A DNA stretch of 64,000 bases from Bin5 sp963662575 (GCA_963662575.1 OY759723.1:2604001-2668000); one strand, 5' to 3'. Numbered from the stretch's first letter, positions 7,482-16,502 are shown. Numbers and translations: made by a program. The notes: generated by a model from the sequence alone, not told the origin.

Positions 7482-8504
7482 TTGACAAATTATCTGTTCC
7501 TCACGCCGGATGAGTTCCTACTGGGGCAGCGCCTGAGCAAACTGAAGCAGGCGCTGGGCGACCCGGAGATGGCCTCTCTGAATATCGCCGAGCTTGAAGG
7601 CGCCCGCTCCAGCGCAGCCGATATCCTCTATCACGCCGGCACGTTGCCGTTTCTGGCCGCGCGGCGGCTTATCATAGTGCGCGGTTATCTGGCCCATCTG
7701 GAGTCCCGCCTGGGCACCGCCAAGTCGCCCAATAAAACCGCCCAGGCCGAGGCACGACAAATTCTGGCGGCGTTGGCTGATCCAATGGTCTCCAATGACC
7801 TGGTCTTCATCGAAGAAAAGTTGGACAAACGCCGCGCCATCTGGCGGGGACTGGAAGACTTGGCCGGCCTCGATAAGTTGGGCAAGGACGGGCTGCTGGT
7901 GATCGAGGAACTGAACGCGCCCGATGCCCGCGCCCTGCCCGCCTGGATCACAAATACCGCCAAACGGGATGGAATCGCCATTGAGGGCAGAGCCGTACAC
8001 ATGCTGGCAATCTACGTCGGGTCGGACCTGCGCCGCCTTCACCTCGAACTGGACAAGCTGCGTTCCTACGCCAGCGGCCGGGCTATCACGCCGGCGGACG
8101 TGCAACTGCTGGTGAGCGATACCAGTGAAGCGCTTATCTGGGACCTGACCGACGCCATCGGTCAACGCGACGGACGCAAGGCCATGCGGGCCTTGTACGC
8201 GCTGCGGCGTAACGACGCCAACCCCTTCTATCTTCTGACGATGATTACCCGGCAATACCGGATCATGATCAAAGTGAAGGACGAGTCCGCACGTGCGCCC
8301 GGCAACGAATATGACATCGCCGGCCGTGTCGGCGAAAGCCCCTATCCTGTCAAGAAAGCGATGGTCCAAAGTCGGAACTATGCGTTTGCCCAACTGGAGG
8401 GGATTTTGGATCGGCTCCTGTCGTCGGACTTCGCTATGAAGACCGGCGCCAATCCCCACACCGAACTGGACATTTTGGTGGCCGAATTGACAAAAACCCG
8501 TTAG
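7482..8504 (+). CDS. holA: DNA polymerase III subunit delta
   Basis: The 340-residue product matches HolA in size and layout: an N-terminal AAA+-like fold with AADILYHAGTLPFLAARRLI near residues 45-65, a lid domain containing GSDLRRLHLELDKL, and a C-terminal collar domain starting around SEALIWDLTDAIGQRD. Delta opens the beta clamp as part of the clamp-loader complex. The chosen start is TTG (MTNYLFL), because no in-frame ATG or GTG precedes the conserved N-terminus. The short spacer before it contains a CCCACTG repeat. The family assignment is firm; the exact start is less so. Confidence 0.88.
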   Translation: MTNYLFLTPDEFLLGQRLSKLKQALGDPEMASLNIAELEGARSSAADILYHAGTLPFLAARRLIIVRGYLAHLESRLGTAKSPNKTAQAEARQILAALADPMVSNDLVFIEEKLDKRRAIWRGLEDLAGLDKLGKDGLLVIEELNAPDARALPAWITNTAKRDGIAIEGRAVHMLAIYVGSDLRRLHLELDKLRSYASGRAITPADVQLLVSDTSEALIWDLTDAIGQRDGRKAMRALYALRRNDANPFYLLTMITRQYRIMIKVKDESARAPGNEYDIAGRVGESPYPVKKAMVQSRNYAFAQLEGILDRLLSSDFAMKTGANPHTELDILVAELTKTR

Positions 8505-8520
8505 AGGAACTGTACACCCG

Positions 8521-9864
8521 ATGAAAAATATTCGATCGTTATCTTTCCGGACGCACGCGGCATCCACGCAGGGTGGCGCCGGCGGGCAGACCACCATTGG
8601 CCCCGAGACCATTCATCGCGTTCGGACCGCAAACGACATCACGATACTGGTCCGCCCCAACCCCTCCGCGCCGGTGGCCATGCTGGAAGGATGCCTGCGC
8701 GCCGGCAGCGTAGACGAGTCGGCTGAGCAGGCCGGGCTGGCCTCCTTTACCGCCTCCCTCCTGAGCCGAGGTAGCGCCAAATACGACTTTGACAGCTACA
8801 ACGAGGCCGTGGAATCTGTCGGCGCCAGCGTCAGCGTGGGCGGCGGCACACACATTTCCAGCTTCGGCAGCGAGAGCCTGGTTGAGGACTTCCCCCTCAT
8901 GGTAGAGATTCTGGCTGACACTCTGCAGCGGCCTACCTTTCCGCCAGAGCATATCGAACGCGTGCGCGGGCAATGGCTTGTGCGCCTTCAGGAACGGGAG
9001 CAGAGCACGCGCAGCGTCTCCTACCGCCGCTTCAACGAAATGATTTTCGGAGATCACCCCTACGGTCTGCCCACATCCGGTTATATCGAGACGATTCAGG
9101 AGCTCAGCCGCGACGACGTGGCCGCCTTCCACCAGGCCTATTACCGTCCGAACCAAGCCATCATAGTCGTCAGTGGCGATGTCGAGCCTGAGGCCGTGGT
9201 TGCCCTCCTGGAATCCCATTTCGGCAGCTGGCGTACCGGTGCCGAGCCGCCCCCGCCGGCAGACACTATCCCGCCGGTCGCGGGCGCTAACGGCATCCAA
9301 CGAAAGTCGTTCGATATGCCCGGCAAGGTCCAGTCCGATGTCGTAATCGGCTGCCTCGCCATCGCCCGTTCCCATCCCGACTACTTTGCAGTACAGGTCG
9401 CAAATAACATCCTCGGCCAGTTCGGCATGATGGGCCGCCTCGGCGAAACCGTGCGCGAGCGGCAGGGACTGGCCTACTACAGCTACAGCGCGCTCGACGC
9501 CGACATCGGCATCGGACCCTGGGTGGCCTTCGCCGGCGTCAACCCCCAAAACGTCAACCAGGCCGCTGACAGCATACTCCACGAGTTCGAGCGCTTGGGG
9601 AATGAACCGGTCAGCGATGAAGAACTCTCCGACAGCATTGCCAACATGACCGGCACCCTCCCCCTGCGCCTGGAGACCAACGACGGCGTGGCTTCGATCC
9701 TGCTCAATATGGAATGGTACGATCTGGGACTCGACTACCTCCAGACATATCAGGAACGGATTCGCGCCATCACCAAAGAGGACGTACAGCGCGTGGCCGC
9801 CGACTATCTGCGCACCGATTCCTATACGCAGGTCACCGCCGGCCCGGACGGAAATGGGAGCTGA
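8521..9864 (+). CDS. M16 family peptidase homologue lacking the zinc motif
   Basis: This 447-residue protein has the two-lobe M16B (pitrilysin/MPP-like) layout. Where active members have HxxEH, it reads ASFTAS: residues 75, 78 and 79 are Ser, Ala and Ser instead of His, Glu and His. The C-terminal lobe keeps a recognisable RQGLAYYSYS segment (about 314-323), which in the family contacts the substrate. Active and inactive M16 subunits commonly work as heterodimers, but no active partner is adjacent. ATG follows GAGGAA with suitable spacing. The function is inferred to be a non-catalytic subunit or chaperone-like homologue. Confidence 0.85.
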   Translation: MKNIRSLSFRTHAASTQGGAGGQTTIGPETIHRVRTANDITILVRPNPSAPVAMLEGCLRAGSVDESAEQAGLASFTASLLSRGSAKYDFDSYNEAVESVGASVSVGGGTHISSFGSESLVEDFPLMVEILADTLQRPTFPPEHIERVRGQWLVRLQEREQSTRSVSYRRFNEMIFGDHPYGLPTSGYIETIQELSRDDVAAFHQAYYRPNQAIIVVSGDVEPEAVVALLESHFGSWRTGAEPPPPADTIPPVAGANGIQRKSFDMPGKVQSDVVIGCLAIARSHPDYFAVQVANNILGQFGMMGRLGETVRERQGLAYYSYSALDADIGIGPWVAFAGVNPQNVNQAADSILHEFERLGNEPVSDEELSDSIANMTGTLPLRLETNDGVASILLNMEWYDLGLDYLQTYQERIRAITKEDVQRVAADYLRTDSYTQVTAGPDGNGS

Positions 9865-9870
9865 GCACTT

Positions 9871-10899
9871 TTGAATCACCAGCCTGTCATTCAACTCGAC
9901 GAACTGAGCAAGGTCTATAGGGTCAGCGAACGCGAAGCGGGGCTTGTCGCCGCCATGCGCAGCCTCGTCAAACGCAAAACTCGCGACGTTCAGGCCGTCA
10001 ATACCATCTCCTTCTCAGTAAACGAAGGGGAAATTGTCGGCTTCCTCGGCCCCAACGGCGCTGGCAAAACAACCACGCTGAAAATGCTGTCCGGTCTGCT
10101 CCATCCCACCGGCGGCAGCGCAACCGTGCTCGGCTACCGCCCCTGGGAGCGCAACCGCGATTATCTGCGCCGGATGACGCTGGTGATGGGCCAGCGCAAC
10201 CAACTGGCGTGGGATATCCCTGTCATCGACACCTTCGAGCTCAACCGCGCCGTCTACCGCATCCCCGAGGAGCAGTACCGGCTCGCAGTTGACGAGCTGA
10301 CCGAACTATTGGACTTGTCCTCCCTGCTGCGCAAACCTACCCGCAACCTCTCACTGGGCGAGCGCATGAAATGCGAAATCGCCGCCGCGCTCCTCCACCG
10401 CCCGTCGGTGCTGTTCCTGGACGAGCCGACCATCGGGCTCGACGTGACTATGCAGCGCCGTATCCGTCAGTTCTTAATCGATTACAATGAGCGTACCAGC
10501 GCAACCGTCCTGCTCACCAGTCACTATATGGCCGACGTGGAAGCGCTTTGCCAACGTGTGCTCGTCATCCATCATGGCAATCTGCTCTACGATGGCCAAC
10601 TTACCGGCTTGGCCGATCGCTTTGCCCCTTTCAAGACCGTCGAAGTTGAACTGCATAACGGCGCCGGTGACCGACAGCTGCCGCAATACGGTGAGTTGAT
10701 GGCCCAGAGCGAAGGCCGCATCACGCTGCGCATTCCCAAAGCCGAGACCGCCGCCGTCACCGGGCGTCTGCTGGCCGAGTTGGATGTCTCTGACCTCACC
10801 GTGCAGGACCCGCCCATCGAGGATGTAATCGAGCACGTGTTCAGCCAGTCCCCCAACCCGCTGGATGCGCCCGACCCGCAAAAGGCGCTGAGCGAATAG
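9871..10899 (+). CDS. ABC-2 type exporter ATP-binding protein (COG4586-like)
   Basis: This 342-residue ATPase has Walker A GPNGAGKTT near residue 62, signature LSLGERMKCEIAAALL, Walker B VLFLDEPTIGLD and a C-terminal extension. The sequence style matches COG4586, which pairs with the COG4587 and COG3694 permeases found two genes downstream. The substrate is unknown; characterised relatives include exporters of small cationic compounds. TTG is used as the start seven bases after the M16 stop. An interposed lipoprotein gene separates it from its permeases. Confidence 0.88.
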   Translation: MNHQPVIQLDELSKVYRVSEREAGLVAAMRSLVKRKTRDVQAVNTISFSVNEGEIVGFLGPNGAGKTTTLKMLSGLLHPTGGSATVLGYRPWERNRDYLRRMTLVMGQRNQLAWDIPVIDTFELNRAVYRIPEEQYRLAVDELTELLDLSSLLRKPTRNLSLGERMKCEIAAALLHRPSVLFLDEPTIGLDVTMQRRIRQFLIDYNERTSATVLLTSHYMADVEALCQRVLVIHHGNLLYDGQLTGLADRFAPFKTVEVELHNGAGDRQLPQYGELMAQSEGRITLRIPKAETAAVTGRLLAELDVSDLTVQDPPIEDVIEHVFSQSPNPLDAPDPQKALSE

Positions 10900-10911
10900 G
10901 ACAGTCGAAAA

Positions 10912-12135
10912 TTGAACTGCTGTCTGCCTCAAAAGCTGAGAATTGCTGTCGCGTCCGTTCTGCTCCCGGCCACACTCTTGCTGGGATGCATGACGTCGGT
11001 CCCTGCTTCAAGCGCGCAGCCAGTTCCACTGCCTTCGTCTACCGGGACCCCTACGACCTCGGGCGAGAATGGTGAACTGTCCCCTGCGGCGGCTACCCCG
11101 GAGGTCGGCGAACAAACGCAGCGGGATGAGCAAGGCTCAACGGGCATGGGCGTGGAAGAACTGGCCCCGATTGTAAGCGCCGCGATTGACTTCATTGGGC
11201 TCCTCGATGCACAACAACAAGAAGCCGCCCTCCTTCCGTTTGACAGCAACAAGCGCCCCAACTGGTCAAATCTGCCCGCCGGAATGCTGCCCTTCGACCG
11301 CAACGGCGTTCGCATCGGTAATCTCAGCGACAATCAACTCGCTGCTATGCTTGCCTTTCTCTCCACCGCTATCAGCCCTGAGGGACTCGACGCCGTGACC
11401 GCAGTTGTTGCCGCCGAAGCGGTACTGGCCGATTCCACACGCGCCGGCAGCCTTGGATGGAGTGAGGGAAACTATTGGCTTGCCTTCTTCGGTACACCTT
11501 CGCTGACAGCACCCTGGTCATGGCAGTTTGGCGGTCATCACCTGGCTGTAAATATGTCGATTTCTGACGGCCGCATCACAATGTCCCCCACCTTCATCGG
11601 AGTCGAACCGGCTGTTATCGACGGGGCCGCCGTCGAAAGCATCTTTGCCGCCCTTGGCGGCGAAAGAGCAAGCGCAGGAAACGGGACCGTCGCGCCATTC
11701 GCCGATGAAATTGAGGCCGGGCTGACACTCATCAACAGCCTGTCCACTGCATCGCGAGACGCCGCAACTGTTTCAAGACGTCCGAACGGCCTGATCACCG
11801 GAGCAGGTCAGGACGGCGTGATCCCTGAACTGGAGGGGTCGCAAGCGAGCGGCTGGAGTCCCGGCCAGCAACAGGCTCTGCTCGATCTTGTGTCCCTTTG
11901 GGTCGGCATGCTTCCGTCCCGGAGCGCGATGATGCGCATGGAAGAGATCGACTCCAATCTGAACGACACCTTTCTCGCTTGGCACGGGCCCACCGATGGC
12001 GCCGGCGCTATCTACTTCCGAATTCAAAGCCCGAATTTGATTATCGAGTTCTTAACGCGAGGCCCGGTCGGCGCCGCTAGCGGTCACTATCATTCGATTT
12101 ACCGTAACCCAACAAACGAATACGGCCAGCAGTGA
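10912..12135 (+). CDS. DUF3500 lipoprotein
   Basis: This 407-residue protein has a lipoprotein signal (LLPATLLLGC, lipobox Cys near residue 26) and a Ser/Thr/Pro-rich linker. The DUF3500 domain is recognisable from YWLAFFGTPSLTAPWSWQFG followed by HHLAVNMSI, MSPTFIGVEP and a C-terminal HYHSIYR segment. The family is of unknown function and often has His-rich conserved positions. The gene lies in the same direction as the surrounding ABC-2 exporter, between its ATPase (13 bp upstream) and permeases, which suggests an extracytoplasmic accessory role. Start is TTG. Confidence 0.8.
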   Translation: MNCCLPQKLRIAVASVLLPATLLLGCMTSVPASSAQPVPLPSSTGTPTTSGENGELSPAAATPEVGEQTQRDEQGSTGMGVEELAPIVSAAIDFIGLLDAQQQEAALLPFDSNKRPNWSNLPAGMLPFDRNGVRIGNLSDNQLAAMLAFLSTAISPEGLDAVTAVVAAEAVLADSTRAGSLGWSEGNYWLAFFGTPSLTAPWSWQFGGHHLAVNMSISDGRITMSPTFIGVEPAVIDGAAVESIFAALGGERASAGNGTVAPFADEIEAGLTLINSLSTASRDAATVSRRPNGLITGAGQDGVIPELEGSQASGWSPGQQQALLDLVSLWVGMLPSRSAMMRMEEIDSNLNDTFLAWHGPTDGAGAIYFRIQSPNLIIEFLTRGPVGAASGHYHSIYRNPTNEYGQQ

Positions 12136-12266
12136 CAACGGATCCATGGGGCCGCCTTAACCGGTTGCCCAAAGCATCGTCCGCCCAATGCCCTGAAACA
12201 TGCCAGCCGCAGCCATCCGATGATTTCTGAACGCCCTTCCAGGAGAGCCTGAGCGCCAGACTGCAT

Positions 12267-13070
12267 ATGGTCGCATTCTACTCAATTTACAAGAGCTACT
12301 TCCGCCTCGCTTTGATGGAGCAGCTCCAGTATCGAATTGCCATGCTGATCTGGTTGATCGGCGGTATCATCGAGCCGCTGATGTACCTCGTCGTTTGGCG
12401 TACGGTGGCTCAACAGCAAGGCGGATCGGTAGGCGGCTATAGCGAAAATGACTTTGTCGTCTACTTTATCGCCTTGATGATGGTGAACCATGGCACCTTC
12501 ACCTGGATCATGTGGGAGTACGTCTTTCGGATCCGCACGGGCCAGTTCTCGGTTATGCTGCTCAAGCCTATCCACCCGATCCACAATGACATCGCTTACA
12601 ACGTCGGCTACAAGATCCTGACATTAGCCGTAATGGGGCCGATCGCCGCGCTGCTGGCCTGGTCTTTCGATGCTTCCTGGCAGCCAACCCTCTGGTCACT
12701 GGCGGCATTCGTGCCCGTCCTGATTCTGGCATTCCTGATGCGCTTCTACTTGGAGTGGGGGATGGCTATGGTCGCCTTCTGGACCACGCGCATCGATGCC
12801 ATGAACCAGGCCTATATCGTCGTCGGTCTCTTCTTTTCCGGAAAGCTGGCTCCGCTCACTCTGTTTCCGCAGATTGTGCAGCGAGCGGCCGACATCCTGC
12901 CTTTTCGCTGGATGCTGGCCTTCCCCGTCGAGCTCCTGGTGGGACGTGTCACACCCAGAGAGTTCCTGATCGGTCTCGGTGCCCAGCTCCTCTGGCTAAT
13001 CATTGGCTTTCTGTTTGTGCAACTCATCTACCGAGCCGGAATCAAACGCTACGCAGCCTTTGGCTCCTAA
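12267..13070 (+). CDS. ABC-2 type permease (COG4587-like)
   Basis: This 267-residue protein has about six predicted membrane segments and an N-terminus (YKSYFRLALMEQLQYR) typical of the COG4587 subunit. It ends 15 bp before a second permease and should form a heterodimeric channel with it, powered by the upstream ATPase. The ATG is distant from the nearest AGGAGAG, so the start could be slightly downstream. No substrate can be inferred. Confidence 0.85.
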   Translation: MVAFYSIYKSYFRLALMEQLQYRIAMLIWLIGGIIEPLMYLVVWRTVAQQQGGSVGGYSENDFVVYFIALMMVNHGTFTWIMWEYVFRIRTGQFSVMLLKPIHPIHNDIAYNVGYKILTLAVMGPIAALLAWSFDASWQPTLWSLAAFVPVLILAFLMRFYLEWGMAMVAFWTTRIDAMNQAYIVVGLFFSGKLAPLTLFPQIVQRAADILPFRWMLAFPVELLVGRVTPREFLIGLGAQLLWLIIGFLFVQLIYRAGIKRYAAFGS

Positions 13071-13085
13071 CCTGCAACTGCGATC

Positions 13086-13871
13086 ATGTACTACCTCCGT
13101 CTCTTTGCTACCTATCTACGCCTGGGCATTCTCGGGGAACTGGAATACCGGGCCAATTTCTGGATCAGTCTGTTGCAGTCCGCCTTGGATCTGTGCGTGG
13201 CCCTTGGCGGGTTGGCCGTAGTTTTCAGCCATACCGATACCCTCGGAGGCTGGCGGCCCGCGGAACTGCTGGCCCTGATCGGCGTTTACTTCCTCATTGG
13301 CGGCCTGATCCGTACCCTCATCCGCCCCTCGATGATCAAGTTCATGGAGGATGTACGTCAGGGCACGCTCGATTTCACCCTCACAAAACCGGCTGACTCC
13401 CAGGTGCTGGTCAGCATCCAACGCGTCGAAATCTGGCGCCTGGTGGATGTGCTGATCTCCCTGCCGGTATTGGGCACGGCGCTGGTACGGCTTGGCGCCC
13501 AGTTGGGCCTGCTCGATACCATAGTCTTTGCCGTCACACTGTTGTGCGGCGGCTTGATCATCTACAGCTTCTGGCTTATGCTCAGCACCTGCGCATTCTG
13601 GTTCGTGCGCGTCGAGAACATCCAGGTTATCTTTATGAGCATGTGGCAGGCTGGCCGCTGGCCCGTCAGCATCTATCCTGCCTGGCTTCGCACCGTACTG
13701 ACATTTCTGGTTCCTGTCGCTTTCGCCACCACCGTGCCCGCCTCTGCCGTCAGCGGACGCATCACCGACGCTAGCCTGTTCGGCACGATTGCCCTTGCCG
13801 TCGCTATGCTTCTCGTCTCCCGCTGGTTCTGGCGGGTGGGAATCAAATTCTATTCGGGCGCATCGGCCTGA
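13086..13871 (+). CDS. ABC-2 type permease (COG3694-like)
   Basis: This 261-residue protein has six predicted membrane segments and an N-terminal LRLGILGELEYRANFW segment of the COG3694 type, followed by a conserved KFMEDVRQGTLDFTLTKP loop. That loop is typical of this permease class and contacts the ATPase. It is the third obligate component of the exporter encoded from 9871 onward. The next gene begins 20 bp later with a strong AGGAGG site, so cotranscription is possible. Confidence 0.85.
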   Translation: MYYLRLFATYLRLGILGELEYRANFWISLLQSALDLCVALGGLAVVFSHTDTLGGWRPAELLALIGVYFLIGGLIRTLIRPSMIKFMEDVRQGTLDFTLTKPADSQVLVSIQRVEIWRLVDVLISLPVLGTALVRLGAQLGLLDTIVFAVTLLCGGLIIYSFWLMLSTCAFWFVRVENIQVIFMSMWQAGRWPVSIYPAWLRTVLTFLVPVAFATTVPASAVSGRITDASLFGTIALAVAMLLVSRWFWRVGIKFYSGASA

Positions 13872-13891
13872 CAAATGAAGGAGGAAAACAC

Positions 13892-14503
13892 ATGCAGATC
13901 CTGATTACATCGGCCAGGCATGAACTCTGCGCCGCGCTGGCAGATCACTTGGCCCAGTCCCACGAGGTAAGGCTGACCGAACGGGCGCATGTAGAGACGG
14001 CGCACGAGTTTGTGCTGTCCACGCTGGGGCACGATCGCTCGACAAACCTGCTCACGCGCGGCATGAACGCTATCATCCATGTTGTCGAGCCGCTGCCGGA
14101 CGAGGACGTAAGCGCGCAGCTCGATGCCGCCACCCGCTGTACATACAACCTGCTGATGGCTGCCGCCGAAGAGGGCGTCTCCCAGGTCGTTCTGCTCAGC
14201 ACGCTCGAACTGATGGCCGACTATCCTTCCGGCTATCGCGTCAAAGAGACCTGGCGGCCCCTGCCCAACCCGCAGCCGCCCACGCTCAGCAAACACCTTG
14301 CCGAGCAAATCAGCCGCGAATTCGCCCGCGAAGGCAGTTTAGGAATCAAGATCCTGCGCCTGGGAGAAGCGTCCAACGAGACCGTTGCCGTTGCGGTCGA
14401 CGAGGCACTCGCTGAGCCCGCCTCGCTCGCCGCCAAGCACAGGTCACGCGAAGAAGGCGGCGCTGAAGCCTGGTCGATTACACACATAGGGGAAAGAGCA
14501 TAA
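13892..14503 (+). CDS. NAD(P)-binding SDR-like protein, short
   Basis: This 203-residue protein resembles an atypical extended SDR/epimerase: a beta strand MQILITSA, a central IIHVVEP strand and a VVLLSTLELM segment in the position of the catalytic Ser. It lacks the usual N-terminal GxxGxxG (SARHELCA is present instead) and the YxxxK pair, so dehydrogenase activity is doubtful. AGGAGGAAAACAC precedes the ATG. Its stop overlaps the next start by one base, which indicates translational coupling with the second SDR gene; a heterodimer or shared pathway is inferred. Confidence 0.65.
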   Translation: MQILITSARHELCAALADHLAQSHEVRLTERAHVETAHEFVLSTLGHDRSTNLLTRGMNAIIHVVEPLPDEDVSAQLDAATRCTYNLLMAAAEEGVSQVVLLSTLELMADYPSGYRVKETWRPLPNPQPPTLSKHLAEQISREFAREGSLGIKILRLGEASNETVAVAVDEALAEPASLAAKHRSREEGGAEAWSITHIGERA

Positions 14504-15228
14504 TGAACGTACTCATTCTCGGCGGCGCAGGCATGCTAGGTCCCTATGTGGCCCACGAATTGGCGCCTGCCCATAACCTGCGCATCACCGACATCAACCC
14601 GCCTGAAGAGGATCTTCCAGGGGAGTTTCTCCTGCTCGACGCCTCCGATCTGGACGGCGTCGTCGCCGCCGCCGCAGGCATGGACGCCATCGTCAACCTT
14701 TCCGTCCTTCGCCGCGACCGCCAAACTGCCTGGGATGTCAGCGCCCGCGGCTGCTATAACATGATGCAGGCCGCAGTCACCCACGGCATACGCCGCGTCA
14801 TCAACACCGGGCCGCACTTCACCGTCGCCGGACGCCATATCACCGAAATTCATGATTTCGACATCGGCCCCGACATCCCGCCCCAACCAGGTACGAACCT
14901 CTACGCTCTGACCAAGTGCATTGGACTGGAAATCTGTCGCGTATTCACCCAGCATCACGACATCAGCGTACAGCACTACCTGTTCTACAATTTCAAAGAC
15001 CCGGCGGCAATCCAACCCGGCGAACGCTACGCGCCCTACGTCATCTCCTGGGAAAACGCGGCCGAAGTCTTCACCCTCGGTTTGGACATCGATCTCGACG
15101 CGCTGCCATCCCGCAGTGAAGCCTTCTACGTCTTCGCCGACATGCCCCACGGCAAATTCAGCAACGAGAAGACGAAACGTATCCTCGGCTTCAAACCTCG
15201 CCAGGACGTGGAGAATCTTTGGAAGTAG
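14503..15228 (+). CDS. NAD-dependent epimerase/dehydratase family protein
   Basis: The 241-residue product begins MNVLILGGAGMLGPYVA, a full GxxGxxG nucleotide-binding motif, and shows the SDR order DITDIN-like acidic loop, VNLSVLRR and VINTGPHF. A YALTKCIG segment supplies YxxxK. It is shorter than typical UDP-sugar epimerases (about 310) and ends soon after a conserved region, so its substrate pocket must differ. It forms a coupled pair with the preceding atypical SDR gene. The non-coding 122 bp array begins a few bases after its stop. Confidence 0.75.
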   Translation: MNVLILGGAGMLGPYVAHELAPAHNLRITDINPPEEDLPGEFLLLDASDLDGVVAAAAGMDAIVNLSVLRRDRQTAWDVSARGCYNMMQAAVTHGIRRVINTGPHFTVAGRHITEIHDFDIGPDIPPQPGTNLYALTKCIGLEICRVFTQHHDISVQHYLFYNFKDPAAIQPGERYAPYVISWENAAEVFTLGLDIDLDALPSRSEAFYVFADMPHGKFSNEKTKRILGFKPRQDVENLWK

Positions 15229-15234
15229 AATGAC

Positions 15235-15815
15235 GTCCAATCGGCCGCAGATGTAGCAGGTGATAATTGCACATCGACTGTGCAATTATTAGGATGTCCC
15301 TGCGAATGAAGATGCAGTCGGTGGCATTCAGAGTTCGCCTGTGTATAGCTTCTGGCTTCCCTGCGGACGCAGATGCAACAGGCGCAAATTGCACATCGAC
15401 TGTGCAATTTTTAAGGGGTCCCTGCGAAAGAAGATGCAATCGCTGGCATACAATATTTACATGTGTATAGCCTGAGGCTCCCCTGCGGATGCAGATGCAG
15501 CCGGTGAAAATTACACATCAACTGTGTAAATTTTCGGATGTCCCAGCGAAAGAAGATGCAGTCGGTGGCATTCAAAGTTTGCCTGTGTATCGCTTCAGGC
15601 TTCTCTGCGGACGCAGATGCTGCTGGTGAAAATTGCACATCGACTGTGCAATTGTAGGGACTTCCCTGCGAAAGAAGATGCAGTCGGTGGCAATCAAAGT
15701 TCGCCTGTGTATAGCTTCAGGCTTCTCTGCGGACGCAGATGCAGCCGGTGAAAATTGCACATCGACTGTGTAATTTTTAGGACGTCCCAGAAGAAGTAGA
15801 TGCAACTCCAAGAAC
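15235..15815. repeat. 122 bp tandem array with hairpin in each unit (5 copies)
   Basis: Five hairpins start at 15265, 15387, 15509, 15631 and 15753, an exact 122 bp period. The consensus is AATTGCACA, loop TCGAC, TGTGCAATT. Copy 3 carries matching changes in both arms (TTACACA and TGTGTAA), and copy 5 has a G-U intermediate. Each unit also carries a CTGCGGACGCAG mini-palindrome and a GATGCAGTCGGTGGCATTC segment. The first and last units are partial. Since 122 is not divisible by three, no frame stays open as a repeat protein. The array fills the spacer between the SDR gene and ribonuclease HII. Confidence 0.92.
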
Positions 15816-15842
15816 CGCGAACTATGTGGCAACGTAACGAAG

Positions 15843-16502
15843 TTGTGCGAAGAGGAACAGGATCTGAAGAGGCTCTATCCTTCCCTCGATGAGGAGCGAA
15901 AACTGTGGCGCGCCGGCTTCTTCCGTGTTGCCGGCGTTGACGAGGCCGGACGCGGCGCGCTCGCCGGCCCCGTTGTGGCCGGTGCCGTCGTTCTGCCCGC
16001 AAACGCCAGGCACGCGGGTCTCTGGGCCGAAGTCCAGGATAGCAAGCTGCTGTCGCCTACGCGGCGCGAAGAGCTAGCCGTACGCATCCAGGAGCAAGCT
16101 GCAGCCTGGTCACTAGGCGAGTCCACCGCCGCCGAAATCGACGCCAACGGCATCGCCCCTGCCACCCGCTCGGCGATGCGCCGCGCTGTCCAGGCGCTCT
16201 CTCCTCCACCTGATCATCTGCTGCTCGACTGGGTGCAGCTCAAGTCACTCAATCTTCCCCAGCAGAGTTTCACCAAGGGCGACCTCAAAATCGTTTCCAT
16301 CGCCGCTGCCTCCATCCTGGCAAAAGTTCATCGCGATCGACTCCTCTGCCAACTTCATGAAGACTACCCGGCCTATGGCTTCCACAGCCACAAAGGCTAC
16401 GCCGCGCCCTTCCATCTCGCCGCCATCGAAAAGTTCGGCCCCTGCCTCGCCCATCGGCGTTCGTTCTCGCCGATGCGACGTGATCAGGGGCTATTCGGCT
16501 AA
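15843..16502 (+). CDS. rnhB: Ribonuclease HII
   Basis: This 219-residue protein has the RNase HII motif VDEAGRGALAGPVVAGAV (about 28-45), a DSK segment, and the later acidic residue in LLLDWVQLK. It removes RNA from RNA-DNA hybrids and single ribonucleotides from DNA. The best start is TTG (MCEEEQD), with no clear Shine-Dalgarno. The short distance to the 122 bp array means the array could form part of its leader. It converges with the downstream helicase gene. Confidence 0.92.
   Translation: MCEEEQDLKRLYPSLDEERKLWRAGFFRVAGVDEAGRGALAGPVVAGAVVLPANARHAGLWAEVQDSKLLSPTRREELAVRIQEQAAAWSLGESTAAEIDANGIAPATRSAMRRAVQALSPPPDHLLLDWVQLKSLNLPQQSFTKGDLKIVSIAAASILAKVHRDRLLCQLHEDYPAYGFHSHKGYAAPFHLAAIEKFGPCLAHRRSFSPMRRDQGLFG

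Noticed and set aside
5816..9894. Long minus-strand frames opposite transketolase, holA and the M16 gene
   Set aside because: High GC keeps antisense frames open. The products show no recognisable domains and the plus-strand genes are certain.
15235..15815. CRISPR array candidate
   Set aside because: The whole 122 bp unit is repeated, hairpin and the DNA between hairpins alike. There is no pattern of constant short repeats with unique spacers, and no cas gene nearby.
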